Below are positions 51,634 through 60,482 of a stretch of 64,000 bases of DNA, one piece after another. Under the pieces are notes generated by a model. It had not been told where the DNA came from, did not search any database, and saw only the letters and a program-made list of their open reading frames with translations. The translations under genes and the position numbers were made by a program. The stretch covers positions 124,001-188,000 of the forward strand of contig NZ_DASYHI010000024.1 of NCBI RefSeq assembly GCF_035998675.1. Direction: 5' to 3'. Positions within the stretch are counted from its first letter, which is position 1; each line of letters opens with the position of its first letter. This stretch comes from Telluribacter sp035998675 (GTDB lineage: Bacteria; Bacteroidota; Bacteroidia; Cytophagales; Spirosomataceae).

Positions 51634-52030
51634 AAGTTGATTAAACGGTAGTAGTTTGGAAAACTACGCTATTATTAACCATACGGGGCTATTTTTGGTA
51701 GTTTCAAACATAAATTTATGTGCAAAACTCAGATAGGACCTATATAAGTATACACGTATTAAAAATTACGTAATTATTTGTCAAAAGGGTCACTTTCCGC
51801 CCTGAATTTTGAATAGTTCCCAGTTTTTTTTGGACAAAAAAGCAAAATAAAGAGGCTCTGAAATAGTGGAGTGGATACTACAGGATGAACTTTATAAAGG
51901 CGACCGAATTTAGAATTAAAGCGTAAGATAAATCTAAAAATATAGAGGTGAAATAAGTTAGATTCCGGGAGTTGTCCTAACTTGCCTTACAACAACCTGA
52001 CTTTATTGTTTATATAACTGGTTACAAGGT
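51634..52030. other. 397 bp AT-rich gap between divergent genes
   Basis: There are no genes or clear RNA structures. The stretch is unusually AT-rich for this window and contains no GTAC by eye in 51661-52020. It must hold the promoters of the glycosyltransferase cluster and of the DUF2520 gene, but no exact TAnnTTTG is seen. Confidence 0.5.
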
Positions 52031-52837
52031 ATGACTATTTCTTTTGTGGGCGCGGGTAACGTGGCCTGGCACCTGGCTCAGGCGTTTGAAAGTGCCGGAC
52101 ACATTGTTAGTGAAGTGTACAGCCGCGATCCGCAAAATGCCCGCAAACTTACCTCGCTCCTGTACGACGCGTCCATCCAGCCCGACCTTAACTTTGCCGA
52201 AAGTGACGCCGACCTGCTTGTCATAGCGGTTTCGGACGATGCACTTGCGGGAATTATTGAACGCATAGTACTGCCCGAGAACGCCATCGTGGTACATACG
52301 TCGGGTACCCAGTCACTGGCTGAACTTCAGCGGCTGGTGGGTATATACAGTGATGTGCCGGTGCGCACAGGGGTGCTGTACCCGCTACAGACTTTCACCA
52401 AAGAAACTCAACTTGACTACGCCCGGGTACCTTTCTGTATTGAAGCTATCGAGCCCGACGTGGAGGAGCAACTGATGGCACTGGCCCGGAGCGTTAGTGA
52501 CCATGTGTACCTGGTGGATTCCTACGAACGCCGGATCCTGCATATAGCGGCGGTTTTTGCCTGCAACTTTACTAATCATCTGTATAGCGTAGCCCACGAC
52601 TTACTGGCCCGCGAGCAGCTGAACTTTGACCTGCTAAAACCCCTGCTGCAGGTAACTCTGGATAAAGCGCTCCAAACCTCAGACCCGGCCCTGGTTCAGA
52701 CGGGTCCGGCGCGCCGGGGCGACTGGGCCGTTACGGGCCTGCATCTGAACTACCTTCAGGAGCTTAATCCGGCCTGGGCCAGCCTGTACCGGCAGCTTAC
52801 GGAAAGTATCCGGCAGCGTCACTTCGACTCGGAATAA
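52031..52837 (+). CDS. DUF2520 Rossmann-fold oxidoreductase-like protein
   Basis: A 268-residue protein with an N-terminal NAD(P)-binding fold (ISFVGAGNVAWHLAQAFESAG, quoted from its start as ISFVGAGNVAWHL) similar to pyrroline-5-carboxylate and F420-dependent reductases, and a helical C-terminal DUF2520 domain (ERRILHIAAVFACNFTNHLY, KPLLQVTLDKAL, TGPARRGDWAV). The Rossmann GxGNxA motif is intact. The substrate is unknown in the family. Its end overlaps the convergent epimerase gene by 19 bp. Confidence 0.88.
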   Translation: MTISFVGAGNVAWHLAQAFESAGHIVSEVYSRDPQNARKLTSLLYDASIQPDLNFAESDADLLVIAVSDDALAGIIERIVLPENAIVVHTSGTQSLAELQRLVGIYSDVPVRTGVLYPLQTFTKETQLDYARVPFCIEAIEPDVEEQLMALARSVSDHVYLVDSYERRILHIAAVFACNFTNHLYSVAHDLLAREQLNFDLLKPLLQVTLDKALQTSDPALVQTGPARRGDWAVTGLHLNYLQELNPAWASLYRQLTESIRQRHFDSE

Positions 52838-54024
52838 ACCCGGGCGCGGGTGGGTTTCACCTCGGCTGATACCCGCAGTAGCTGACTAATGGCAGCCAGG
52901 TTTTTGACGGTGTGGAAGAAGCCTTTCTGCGGGGTAATCTTGTGCCGGAGTAGCGGTTGTCCGGCCCGGTCCAGCTCGTCGTACCACTCGCCGTGGGTAG
53001 TATCCGGAAAATGGGCCCAGGTGTATTCGTGTACTTTCTCAAAATTTTCCAGGAACCCTTTGCGCGCCGAAAGCAGGTGGGCCTTTAGCAACGTATGCAA
53101 GGCTTCCTGATGTACCCAGGCGCGTTTGTAGTGCCAGTCGGGGTACAGCGAGGGCAGACTTTTGAGATCCATCCTGTTAAAAATACCCCCCTGTACTTCA
53201 TCCCAGGCCGCCTGTATAGTCAGTTCCACCAGATCCAGCGTCTGGTTCAGGAGCTTGCGGTTGCGCGCCCGGTCGGCCAGGTCCATCAAAATACCCGCTA
53301 CTTCAAATACATGCCCCGGTACAATAAGCCTGCCTTCGGGGCAGTCCCAGAAATGGCCTTCGGGCGTTACCCGGTCCAGCAGTACATCGGTACGCTTATC
53401 GTAGAAGTCGTCGGTAATTTCCCGGATGAGGCTACTAATGGCATTTTTGTACCATTTCCGGTCCATGTACCCTTCCGCCTCCAGAAGTACCTGCCCGATC
53501 AGGGCCGGTTCGGCTATTGACTTCAGGTAGCGCCGTTTGCTGGGGTCATGGAGCTGTTTTTTTAGATAAGCATCCCTTTTCTTCAGGAGCTGTACGAGGG
53601 TTTTTTGGGTTATCTCTACGTAACGGGCTTCGCCCGTAGCCCGGAAAAGCTGCCCCAGCGCCAGCACTACGTACAGCGGAGCCAGCAGGTCATCAGCCTC
53701 TGATACCGCACTGCCGCGCCGGTCCAGGGTAGAGTACCAGTTGCCCTTTTTATCCCGGCCGTTTTCCAGTAAAAATTCAGCGGTATCCGTAGCCAATACC
53801 AGCCATTCCGGCCGCGGCTCAATGGTTCTGTACGCCCAGGCAAAAGCCCAGACCGCCTGCGCCTGCGCAGCGATGGGCTTATCCGTGGAAATTACCTCTC
53901 CGTTTTCGGCCACGGCTTCGTAGACCCCCCCGTACGTACTGTCAAAGGCATACTTTTCCCAAAACGGCAGGACCTGCTGCAGAATCTCGTCCTGGTACTG
54001 TTCGGCTAACTTTTTTAAATCCAT
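52819..54024 (-). CDS. AGE family epimerase (N-acylglucosamine or cellobiose 2-epimerase-like)
   Basis: Cytoplasmic (alpha/alpha)6-barrel protein of 401 residues. It carries the family's Arg/His-rich active-site stretches: FWEKYAFDSTYGGVYEAV at the start, KPIAAQAQAVWAFAWAYR, RLIVPGHVFEVAGIL with a catalytic His, YKRAWVHQEALHTLL, and ITPQKGFFHTVKNLAAI with the second His. Such enzymes epimerise C2 of N-acetylglucosamine, glucose or cellobiose. The lack of a signal peptide and the length near 400 fit both GlcNAc and cellobiose epimerases. No dedicated sialic-acid or mannan operon is nearby to decide. Confidence 0.87.
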   Translation of the reverse strand: MDLKKLAEQYQDEILQQVLPFWEKYAFDSTYGGVYEAVAENGEVISTDKPIAAQAQAVWAFAWAYRTIEPRPEWLVLATDTAEFLLENGRDKKGNWYSTLDRRGSAVSEADDLLAPLYVVLALGQLFRATGEARYVEITQKTLVQLLKKRDAYLKKQLHDPSKRRYLKSIAEPALIGQVLLEAEGYMDRKWYKNAISSLIREITDDFYDKRTDVLLDRVTPEGHFWDCPEGRLIVPGHVFEVAGILMDLADRARNRKLLNQTLDLVELTIQAAWDEVQGGIFNRMDLKSLPSLYPDWHYKRAWVHQEALHTLLKAHLLSARKGFLENFEKVHEYTWAHFPDTTHGEWYDELDRAGQPLLRHKITPQKGFFHTVKNLAAISQLLRVSAEVKPTRARVYSESK

Positions 54025-54162
54025 ACAAAGCGGCGGATAATCGTTCGGCGTACGGGAAAAATCAAAAATAACGTTAATTTCGTGTGGAACCGAAAATAAT
54101 TAAAGCTCCTGTTTTACGACGGGCCTAAACTATTTAATAAACTAAGACCGCCACCATTTAGT

Positions 54163-54708
54163 ATGAATCCACCATTGACCGACCGCTTACAGCGCATTAC
54201 AACCTTTATTTTTGATATTGACGGCGTATTTACCGACGGGAGCATCCTGGCGCTGGAAAGTGGCGAGCAGTCCCGGAGTTTCAACGTCCGGGACGGCTAC
54301 GGGATCAACCGGGCTGTAAAACTAGGGTACCGGGTGGCTATTATTTCGGCCCAGAACCAGGTTGGCGTACGCCGTCGGCTCGAGTACCTGGGCGTACGGG
54401 ATATTTTTATTGGGGCCTCCCCGGATGGGAAGCTGGCTATTTATCAGAAGTACCTGCGGGATAATAACCTGACCGAAGCCGAAATTGTATACATGGGCGA
54501 TGATATTCCGGACCTGGAAGTGATGGAGCAGGGGGCCTTGAGTGCCTGTCCGGCCGATGCCGTGGACGAAATCATTGCCATTGCCGACTACGTTTCGCCC
54601 CGCAATGGCGGCTGCGGCGCCGTCCGCGACCTGATTGAACAGGTAATGAAAGCGCAGGGCAAGTGGCTTTCGTGGATTGTCAGGCATGGAGAAGGAACAA
54701 GGGAATAA
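54163..54708 (+). CDS. kdsC: KdsC-like HAD phosphatase (3-deoxy-D-manno-octulosonate 8-phosphate phosphatase type)
   Basis: C0-type HAD phosphatase of 181 residues, expected to work as a tetramer and to hydrolyse KDO 8-phosphate for lipopolysaccharide. The nucleophile motif is FIFDIDGVFTDGSI, with further motifs FNVRDGYGINRA, GASPDGKLAIYQ, YMGDDIPDLEVM and RNGGCGAVRD. At motif II, where KdsC proteins usually read SGR, this one reads IISAQNQVGVRRR, with Ala-Gln in place of Gly-Arg, which may alter substrate choice. No kdsA, kdsB or kdsD gene lies in the window. The C-terminus runs close to the purine-rich repeat region. Confidence 0.87.
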   Translation: MNPPLTDRLQRITTFIFDIDGVFTDGSILALESGEQSRSFNVRDGYGINRAVKLGYRVAIISAQNQVGVRRRLEYLGVRDIFIGASPDGKLAIYQKYLRDNNLTEAEIVYMGDDIPDLEVMEQGALSACPADAVDEIIAIADYVSPRNGGCGAVRDLIEQVMKAQGKWLSWIVRHGEGTRE

Positions 54709-54960
54709 GCCAAAAGGAGGAGGAAGGGTACGAAAGGAGGAAAGGTATGAAAGGAGGAAGGGCGGCCCGTCCATTGCGGTGTAAAGTGAAAAACGAAAAA
54801 CGTCGCCGCGTGAAGGAAGGGGTATTTGGTGAAAAATGAAGAGTGAGGAACGGGCTGCCGCGGTGAAGAACAAAAAGTGGTTCAGAGTTAGGGACGTATT
54901 CTCCCTGCCGGGGATACAGGGGGTGTATTTTAATGGTAAAATGCATCTCAGTTATGATTC
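54709..54960. repeat. purine-rich and palindromic repeat region
   Basis: The region after kdsC contains three AAAGGAGGAA-type units (54712-54762, spaced about 15 bp), then an inverted pair (GGGCGGCCCGT near 54760-54770 with ACGGGCTGCCGC near 54850-54861). Between them is a stretch of AGTGAAAAACGAAAAACG and GTGAAAAATGAAGAGTGAGG words. It has no coding sense and shares long words with the insert in the GT2 gene at 50629-50716. Confidence 0.75.
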
Positions 54961-54972
54961 AAGATTATACAA

Positions 54973-56175
54973 ATGAAAATACTACATACTGCTGACTGGC
55001 ACATCGGGAAGCAGCTACATAAATATGCACTGGACGAAGACCACCGGCTGTTTCTGAACTGGCTCGGTGACCTCATCGAAGAGCGGGGGATTGACCTGCT
55101 GCTGGTATCGGGTGATGTTTTCGATACCGCTTTTCCGTCTACTGCCGCCCTTGGCCTGTACTACGGCTTTCTGCAGCGGCTCATCGGCTGCCGGTGTAAG
55201 GTAGTAATAACCGGTGGCAACCACGACTCGCCGGGGGTACTTAACGCGCCGCGCGAGATTCTGCGCCACATGGACATACGGGTGGTAGGCTGCGCCACCG
55301 ACGACTGTTCCGACGCGCTACTGCTCTTCCCGGAAATGAACGTGGCCATTGCGGCGGTACCTTACCTGCGCGACGTGGACCTGCGGCGGTCGGTGTCAGG
55401 CCAAAGCTACGACGACCGCGCCGAAGCCGTCCGGCAGGGAATCCGGACCCACTACCAGCAGTTCATCGACCTGCACCAGTCCCGGTACCGCGACCTCACG
55501 CTCCTGGGCATGGGGCACTTGTACGTAAGTGGCGCTACTACCTCCGACAGCGAGCGTGAGATACACGCCATCGGCGGATTGGCGGCCTTTGGCTGTGAGC
55601 ATTTTCCCGAGGGGTACAGCTACATGGCGCTCGGGCACATACACAAGCCGCAGCAACTTACCGATACCGTACGCTACTCGGGTTCACCGCTTCCGCTGAG
55701 CTTCAGCGAGCGCAGTGACAACAAGTTTGTACTTGAGCTTACTCTCACCGATGGGAAACTTACGGGAGTAGAAGCGCTGTCTACGCCAAAGAACCGGGAG
55801 CTTCGAACCTTCTCGGGTACCATTGACGAGGTATGGGCGTCCCTGCAGGCCTACGCCCCTGCTACTTTGCTGGAGCCGCTGCTGGAGCTGAACGTCATTG
55901 AACCTTCCTTTGACCCGCAAAAGAGCGTTCAGTTCGATATGCTGGTGCGGGAGTTTGAGAAAGCGCCTTTCCGTATTATCAAGCCGCGCCTGACTTTTGA
56001 AAACCGTAGTAAGGAAGCCGACGAGCTATTTACCGTAGGTACCGATATCGAAGACCTCAGCCCGCGCGATGTATTCACTCGTCGCCTCGAAAACGAAGAC
56101 CTGGACGAGGAAACCCGCTCACTTCTGCTTGAGGCGTTTGATGAGTTGCTGGAAGACGTACGAGGCGAACAGTAG
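54973..56175 (+). CDS. sbcD: SbcD nuclease subunit
   Basis: Mre11-type manganese phosphoesterase of 400 residues, the nuclease of the SbcCD complex that cuts DNA hairpins and end-blocked duplexes. Phosphoesterase motifs in order: HTADWHIGK, SGDVFDT, GGNHDSPG, GMGHLYVSG and ALGHIHKPQ. A capping and SbcC-binding region follows (about 280-400). The sbcC gene begins 24 bp downstream. Confidence 0.97.
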   Translation: MKILHTADWHIGKQLHKYALDEDHRLFLNWLGDLIEERGIDLLLVSGDVFDTAFPSTAALGLYYGFLQRLIGCRCKVVITGGNHDSPGVLNAPREILRHMDIRVVGCATDDCSDALLLFPEMNVAIAAVPYLRDVDLRRSVSGQSYDDRAEAVRQGIRTHYQQFIDLHQSRYRDLTLLGMGHLYVSGATTSDSEREIHAIGGLAAFGCEHFPEGYSYMALGHIHKPQQLTDTVRYSGSPLPLSFSERSDNKFVLELTLTDGKLTGVEALSTPKNRELRTFSGTIDEVWASLQAYAPATLLEPLLELNVIEPSFDPQKSVQFDMLVREFEKAPFRIIKPRLTFENRSKEADELFTVGTDIEDLSPRDVFTRRLENEDLDEETRSLLLEAFDELLEDVRGEQ

Positions 56176-56199
56176 TAGCGAATCCCCAATCTACCTGAC

Positions 56200-59100
56200 A
56201 TGAAAATCCTCCGCATTCGATTTAAGAATATAAACTCTTTTTACGGCGAGCATCCGGCCATTGATTTTTCGGGTTCGCCCCTTTCAACTACCGGCCTGTT
56301 CATTATTTCCGGGCCAACGGGTGCGGGCAAATCAACCCTGCTGGACGTAATAACCCTGGCGCTGTACAACGAAGTACCCCGTCTGGGCCGTACTATTTCT
56401 AAAACAGAAATAGATAAGCAGGGTTCGGTGGTCAATATGAAGGCAGCCGATGAGCCCAAAACCGAAGCCTACGCCGAGGTAGAGTACGAAGCCAAGGGCA
56501 AACAGTACCGCGCACGCTGGTCCATCGCCAAAAATCGTAACGGCAACTGGAACAACTACCAGATGGAAATAGCCGAACTGCCGGAGGGCAAGCTCCTGGA
56601 CGTCAAGAAACTGTCCGACTACCCCGACGTCAACGCGCAGCTCATTGGCCTTAAGTACGAGCAGTTTATCAAATCCATTATTCTGGCGCAGGGCAGCTTT
56701 GCGGAGTTTCTGAAAGCCGATAAAAATACCCGGGGCAAGTTGCTGGAAGATATTACCGGTACGCACATTTACCGCACCCTGGGCGCGGCGGCCTTTGAAA
56801 AAGATAAAGCCTGGCAGGAAACACTCCGGCTGAAAGAAGCCGAAATACAGGGCGTGCAGCTACTCACGGCGGAGCAGATCGGGGAGCTTGAGCACCGAAA
56901 AGGGCTGGCCGAAAGAGAAAAATCCGTAGCCGAGGGACAATTTGAGCACTGGAATACCGAGAAGCGACTGTGGGAGGAATGCCAGACCCTGACAATCCGG
57001 CTGGAAAAGCTGGACCAGGAAAAGAAGGCTTTGCAGCAACAGATAGAAGCTTTTGCCCCCATGGTAGAGCGCCTGCGTCAGCACGAGTCGGTAAGTACCT
57101 TTGCCGGTGATTTGAGTCTGCTGCGCGAAAAACAACAGGCGCTTGACAAAGTCAGGCAGCAGGCCCGGGAGCTGGCTACCCGCTCTAATCAGTTGGCCGA
57201 AGAGCGCCAGAAACTGCTGCATGAGGCCGGTACCCTGGTGGGGCAGCCCCTGCTAGAGGAGCAGTACCTGGAAGTACTGACCAGATTTGAAAATGAAATT
57301 CAGGGAGTAAATACAAAAGTAAAAGAGCTAAGGGCGCAGGCTTCACCACTCATGACCACCCTTCAGAATGAGGTGGCCGGGTCGCGTCTTATTTTTATAA
57401 AGAACTTACCCTTCCGGAATATTGAAGAATCGCAGGCGGTACTAGCCGCCGAAGAGGGTAGACAGCAGGCGGTACTGGCCTACTTCCCTCCGGGTTTTGA
57501 CTCGGATACGGAACTAAACGGGCTGAATGAGCAGGAAAAGGAAATTATTGAACTAACCAACGCTCTGGCCCTGCGAAAGTCGCTCGGTGAAGAAGGCAGC
57601 AGTAAGAAAAGCAGGCTGGCACTCGCCCAGAAGACGGTACAGGAGTCTTCGCCCTTGCTGGCCAGGCTGGGGGAAGATTTGGAGAAAACTTCGCTGAAAA
57701 TCGTTGAGTTTCGGGAGCAACTCAACCGGGAGCTGACCCGTAATAGCTTCGAGGAGCAGCGTAAGCAGCTTAAAGAGGGGGAAGAATGTCCCCTGTGCGG
57801 CTCGACCCATCACCCCTTTGTACATGAGTATATCAATAACCTGTTTAGTTTGCAGGAGACGATTAAGGCGGCCGAACGAGAGCAGAAAGAGCTACAAATA
57901 CAGGAAAAAGAGCTGGCGGCTACCTTAAATACCGCTCGTAGTCAGGCAGAAACGCTGACGCCCGAACTGGAAATCTTACGTAAACAGTACCGGGAAGCAG
58001 AAAGTACGGTTAAGACCTACCTGAACCGCTTTGGCCTCACTGACGAAGCCGAAAAGGAAGCCATTGATACCCAGAAAGAAAAGATAAATATTCAGAAGGC
58101 GCGGATAAAAGCCTGGGTACAGGCCCGGGAAACCATTGAAGCCATCAAGCGTCTGCAGCAGCACTTTACGCAGCTAATTCACTTCCGCGAGCAGGTTAAC
58201 AAGCAGCAGGACCTGCTCAAGAGCCGGTATACCGGTGACGACATCCAGGCCGACGCCAATCGGCTCCGGCAACGCTGGCTGAGCTGCGAAAACGCTACAA
58301 AAACCACAGAGGAAGCCCTGGCGGTGAATAAAAAGCTAAGCAGCGAAACCGAGCTAACGGTAAATAACCTACTGGATAATTTGCAAAAGAGCCTGCTTGA
58401 GGTAGGTATCGGCTCGGTAGACGAAGCGAGTTCGCGCCTGCTGCCGACCCAGGAGTACCAACGCCTGAAACAACAGCACGAGGGGCTGAACGACCGCCGC
58501 AAACAACTGGCCGTACAGGAAAAAACGCTTCACGACGAATTGGCGTCAAAGAATAATCTGCGGAAAGTGTCGGATGTATCGGCTGACGACCTGGCTACCA
58601 ACGTAGAAAAGTACCGGAAGCTCCGCGACGAGTACCTGGGGCAGGTTGCCACCTGTGCTGAGCAGCTACGCAACAACGAGCAGAACAGTAAACGATTTGC
58701 CCACATGCAGAGCGAGCTGGAGGTACTGCGCCGCCAGCGTCATAAATGGGAATTGCTCAGGAAGTACATCGGCGATGCCACCGGAAACGCGTTCAGCAAT
58801 TTTGCCCAGGGCCTCACGCTCAGTAACCTCATTGGTTTTGCTAACCTGCGGCTGCGCCTGCTCTCGGACCGCTACATCCTGGACAAGCCCCACAACGACG
58901 CCGATAGCCTTTTTGTACTGGATACCTACCAGGGCAATACGCCCCGGGCCGTCACGACGCTCTCCGGTGGCGAAACCTTTACGATTAGTCTGGCGCTGGC
59001 GCTGGCGCTCTCCGACCTGGCTTCCCGCAACGTCCGTATCGAAAGCCTCTTTATTGACGAAGGCTTTGGTACCCTCGACCCCGATTCGCTCGAAACGGCC

Positions 59101-59250
59101 CTGGGTACCCTGGAAAGGCTACAGAGCGATAGTCAGAAAATAGTGGGGGTTATCTCGCACCGTCACGAAATGAAAGACCGGATTCCGGTGCAGATTCAGG
59201 TAGAGAAAGGTACCGATGGTACCAGTAAGGTCGTGCTGGTAGGGGGGTAG
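56200..59250 (+). CDS. sbcC: SbcC ATPase subunit
   Basis: Rad50-type SMC-like ATPase of 1016 residues. Walker A is SGPTGAGKSTLLD near the N-terminus and the Q-loop is ILAQGSFAEFLKA. Long coiled coils flank a zinc hook, CPLCGS, at about residue 530. At the C-terminus are the signature TLSGGETF, Walker B FIDEGFGTLDPDSLE and the switch His in ISHRHEM. It partners with SbcD to tether and process DNA ends. This is a plausible guard against long palindromes, in a genome region that itself carries many palindromic repeats. Confidence 0.97.
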   Translation: MKILRIRFKNINSFYGEHPAIDFSGSPLSTTGLFIISGPTGAGKSTLLDVITLALYNEVPRLGRTISKTEIDKQGSVVNMKAADEPKTEAYAEVEYEAKGKQYRARWSIAKNRNGNWNNYQMEIAELPEGKLLDVKKLSDYPDVNAQLIGLKYEQFIKSIILAQGSFAEFLKADKNTRGKLLEDITGTHIYRTLGAAAFEKDKAWQETLRLKEAEIQGVQLLTAEQIGELEHRKGLAEREKSVAEGQFEHWNTEKRLWEECQTLTIRLEKLDQEKKALQQQIEAFAPMVERLRQHESVSTFAGDLSLLREKQQALDKVRQQARELATRSNQLAEERQKLLHEAGTLVGQPLLEEQYLEVLTRFENEIQGVNTKVKELRAQASPLMTTLQNEVAGSRLIFIKNLPFRNIEESQAVLAAEEGRQQAVLAYFPPGFDSDTELNGLNEQEKEIIELTNALALRKSLGEEGSSKKSRLALAQKTVQESSPLLARLGEDLEKTSLKIVEFREQLNRELTRNSFEEQRKQLKEGEECPLCGSTHHPFVHEYINNLFSLQETIKAAEREQKELQIQEKELAATLNTARSQAETLTPELEILRKQYREAESTVKTYLNRFGLTDEAEKEAIDTQKEKINIQKARIKAWVQARETIEAIKRLQQHFTQLIHFREQVNKQQDLLKSRYTGDDIQADANRLRQRWLSCENATKTTEEALAVNKKLSSETELTVNNLLDNLQKSLLEVGIGSVDEASSRLLPTQEYQRLKQQHEGLNDRRKQLAVQEKTLHDELASKNNLRKVSDVSADDLATNVEKYRKLRDEYLGQVATCAEQLRNNEQNSKRFAHMQSELEVLRRQRHKWELLRKYIGDATGNAFSNFAQGLTLSNLIGFANLRLRLLSDRYILDKPHNDADSLFVLDTYQGNTPRAVTTLSGGETFTISLALALALSDLASRNVRIESLFIDEGFGTLDPDSLETALGTLERLQSDSQKIVGVISHRHEMKDRIPVQIQVEKGTDGTSKVVLVGG

Positions 59251-59259
59251 ACAGTTATG

Positions 59260-59496
59260 TTAAGCAGCAATAGCCGGAACAATGCTACGGGCATCCGCAA
59301 TGTGAGAAGCGTATAGAAGGCAGGCCCGAATATCCTCTTTCTCCAGATAGGGGTAATCAGTGAGTATCTCCGCCTCTGTCATGCCAGCCGCTAATAGTTC
59401 GAGTAGTTGTGAAACGGTAAAGCGCATATTCCGGAGTGTAGGCTTTCCATTACAAACAGCAGGATTTAGAGTGATGCGCTCAAGTAACTTTTCCAT
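59260..59496 (-). CDS. orphan DUF433 antitoxin-like protein
   Basis: A 78-residue DUF433 domain: ITLNPAVCNGKPTLRNMRFTV, LLELLAAGMTEAEILTDYPYL and EDIRACLLYA. These winged-helix-like proteins usually precede a DUF5615 PIN-like toxin gene in an operon. Here the stop lies 9 bp from the end of the convergent sbcC gene and no toxin gene follows, so the toxin seems to have been lost. A MITE-like element sits immediately upstream of the start. Confidence 0.88.
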   Translation of the reverse strand: MEKLLERITLNPAVCNGKPTLRNMRFTVSQLLELLAAGMTEAEILTDYPYLEKEDIRACLLYASHIADARSIVPAIAA

Positions 59497-59520
59497 AATC
59501 TGTTTTTTACAAATATACCT

Positions 59521-59690
59521 CCGCTACCGCCAGTTTGCAACTGGTGGTAAATAATCTTATAAGTCCTTGACTTGGATACCCACGGTGATTTCCCTACTAC
59601 TAATTATCTGGCGAATGAGCCATTACGTTATTGTGCCAGTCTTAGACTTCATTTATTGCATAAACCGCCAGTTGCAAACTGGCGGCAGCG
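59521..59690 (+). mobile_element. MITE-like palindromic element, copy 1
   Basis: This element is bounded by two inverted palindromic ends: CCGCTACCGCCAGTTTGCAA plus CTGGTGGTAAAT on the left (59521-59552) and CCGCCAGTTGCAAACTGGCGG plus CAGCG on the right (59665-59690). The left end matches the reverse complement of the right end, and each end folds into its own hairpin. The interior shares words with copy 2 at 60285 (TTATAAGT, GAGC, TATTGTGNCAGT). No frame for a transposase lies inside. Confidence 0.8.
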
Positions 59691-59745
59691 AGGAGAATTT
59701 ACATATGATTACAGGTATTCGTCACTAATTAAACTTCATCAGGCC

Positions 59746-60204
59746 ATGTCAAAGCCAATTCGACTCCTCTTATTGATTCTTGTATCAACAGGTACCGTCA
59801 CTACCCAAAGCAGTTGCAATCATTGTTCACCCGACAGAGGCGGAATTTTTTATCAAGGTTCATTGGGAACCTGGCGGCTGATACGTATTGAATCACCCAG
59901 CAGAAATCAGACGCAGTTTTCAGAGCCGCAGACGCTGAAAATTGCGCTTGAAGCTGATAGCAGAGGGAACTCAGTGGCACGGGAAACGCTCCGTAGCGAT
60001 ACGACTACCGTAGAGAGGCTTGAGTGGGACACAGTAGACTTAAAAAATTGCCGTCAACAAAGTTTTGTTGTTATCTACGATAACCGTCAGCAGCGGAAGT
60101 ACTGGCTCAGTGAACAGGGCCAGACCTTACGGGCTACGGGCTATGTAGATGAACTGGGTAGTAAGGCTGATACGCTAATGTACTTCTACGAGCGGGTACC
60201 GTGA
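59746..60204 (+). CDS. exported hypothetical lipoprotein
   Basis: A 152-residue protein starting MSKPIRLLLLILVSTGTVTT, with a cysteine after QSS that may serve as a weak lipobox. The frame stays open far upstream, but that part lies in the MITE-like element and is not the gene. The mature region has a lipocalin-like layout (LGTWRLIRIESPSRNQTQFSEP, quoted in part as LGTWRLIRIESPS, and later QRKYWLSEQGQTLRATG), but no family is recognised. A terminator follows, and MITE-like elements lie on both sides. Confidence 0.7.
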   Translation: MSKPIRLLLLILVSTGTVTTQSSCNHCSPDRGGIFYQGSLGTWRLIRIESPSRNQTQFSEPQTLKIALEADSRGNSVARETLRSDTTTVERLEWDTVDLKNCRQQSFVVIYDNRQQRKYWLSEQGQTLRATGYVDELGSKADTLMYFYERVP

Positions 60205-60243
60205 GGGAGGGCAACCTGTTTTTACTGCATTAGCATTGTCCTT

Positions 60244-60279
60244 AGCCGCCAGGAAGTAGCCCTGGTGGCTCTTTTTATT
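60244..60279 (+). terminator. terminator of the hypothetical lipoprotein gene
   Basis: AGCCGCCAGG pairs with CCTGGTGGCT (one G-T pair) around AAGTAGC, followed by CTTTTTATT. It lies 40 bp after the stop and abuts MITE-like copy 2. Confidence 0.85.
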
Positions 60280-60284
60280 CCTCT

Positions 60285-60430
60285 CCGCTACCACCAGTTT
60301 GCAACTGGTGGTAAATCATTATATAAGTTTTTAGCTTAATATCCATTTCCTGTTACTGCCAGTCCCATGAGCTATTTAGCTATTGTGTCAGTTATAGCGC
60401 ATAGGCCACCAGTTGAAAACTGGCGGTAGC
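60285..60430 (+). mobile_element. MITE-like palindromic element, copy 2
   Basis: Same structure and orientation as copy 1. The left end is CCGCTACCACCAGTTTGCAA with CTGGTGGTAAAT (60285-60316) and the right end is CCACCAGTTGAAAACTGGCG with GTAGC (60406-60430). The outer end of the right arm is the reverse complement of the left CGCTACC. It is 24 bp shorter than copy 1 because of changes in the middle. Confidence 0.8.
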
Positions 60431-60482
60431 ATGGGGGATATAGTACTAATGGACAATTTAATCAGTGAAGTACCTCTCTTCA

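Noticed and set aside
59572..59745. Upstream extension of the lipoprotein gene
   Set aside because: The open frame runs through the MITE-like element; a signal peptide starts only at the ATG at 59746.
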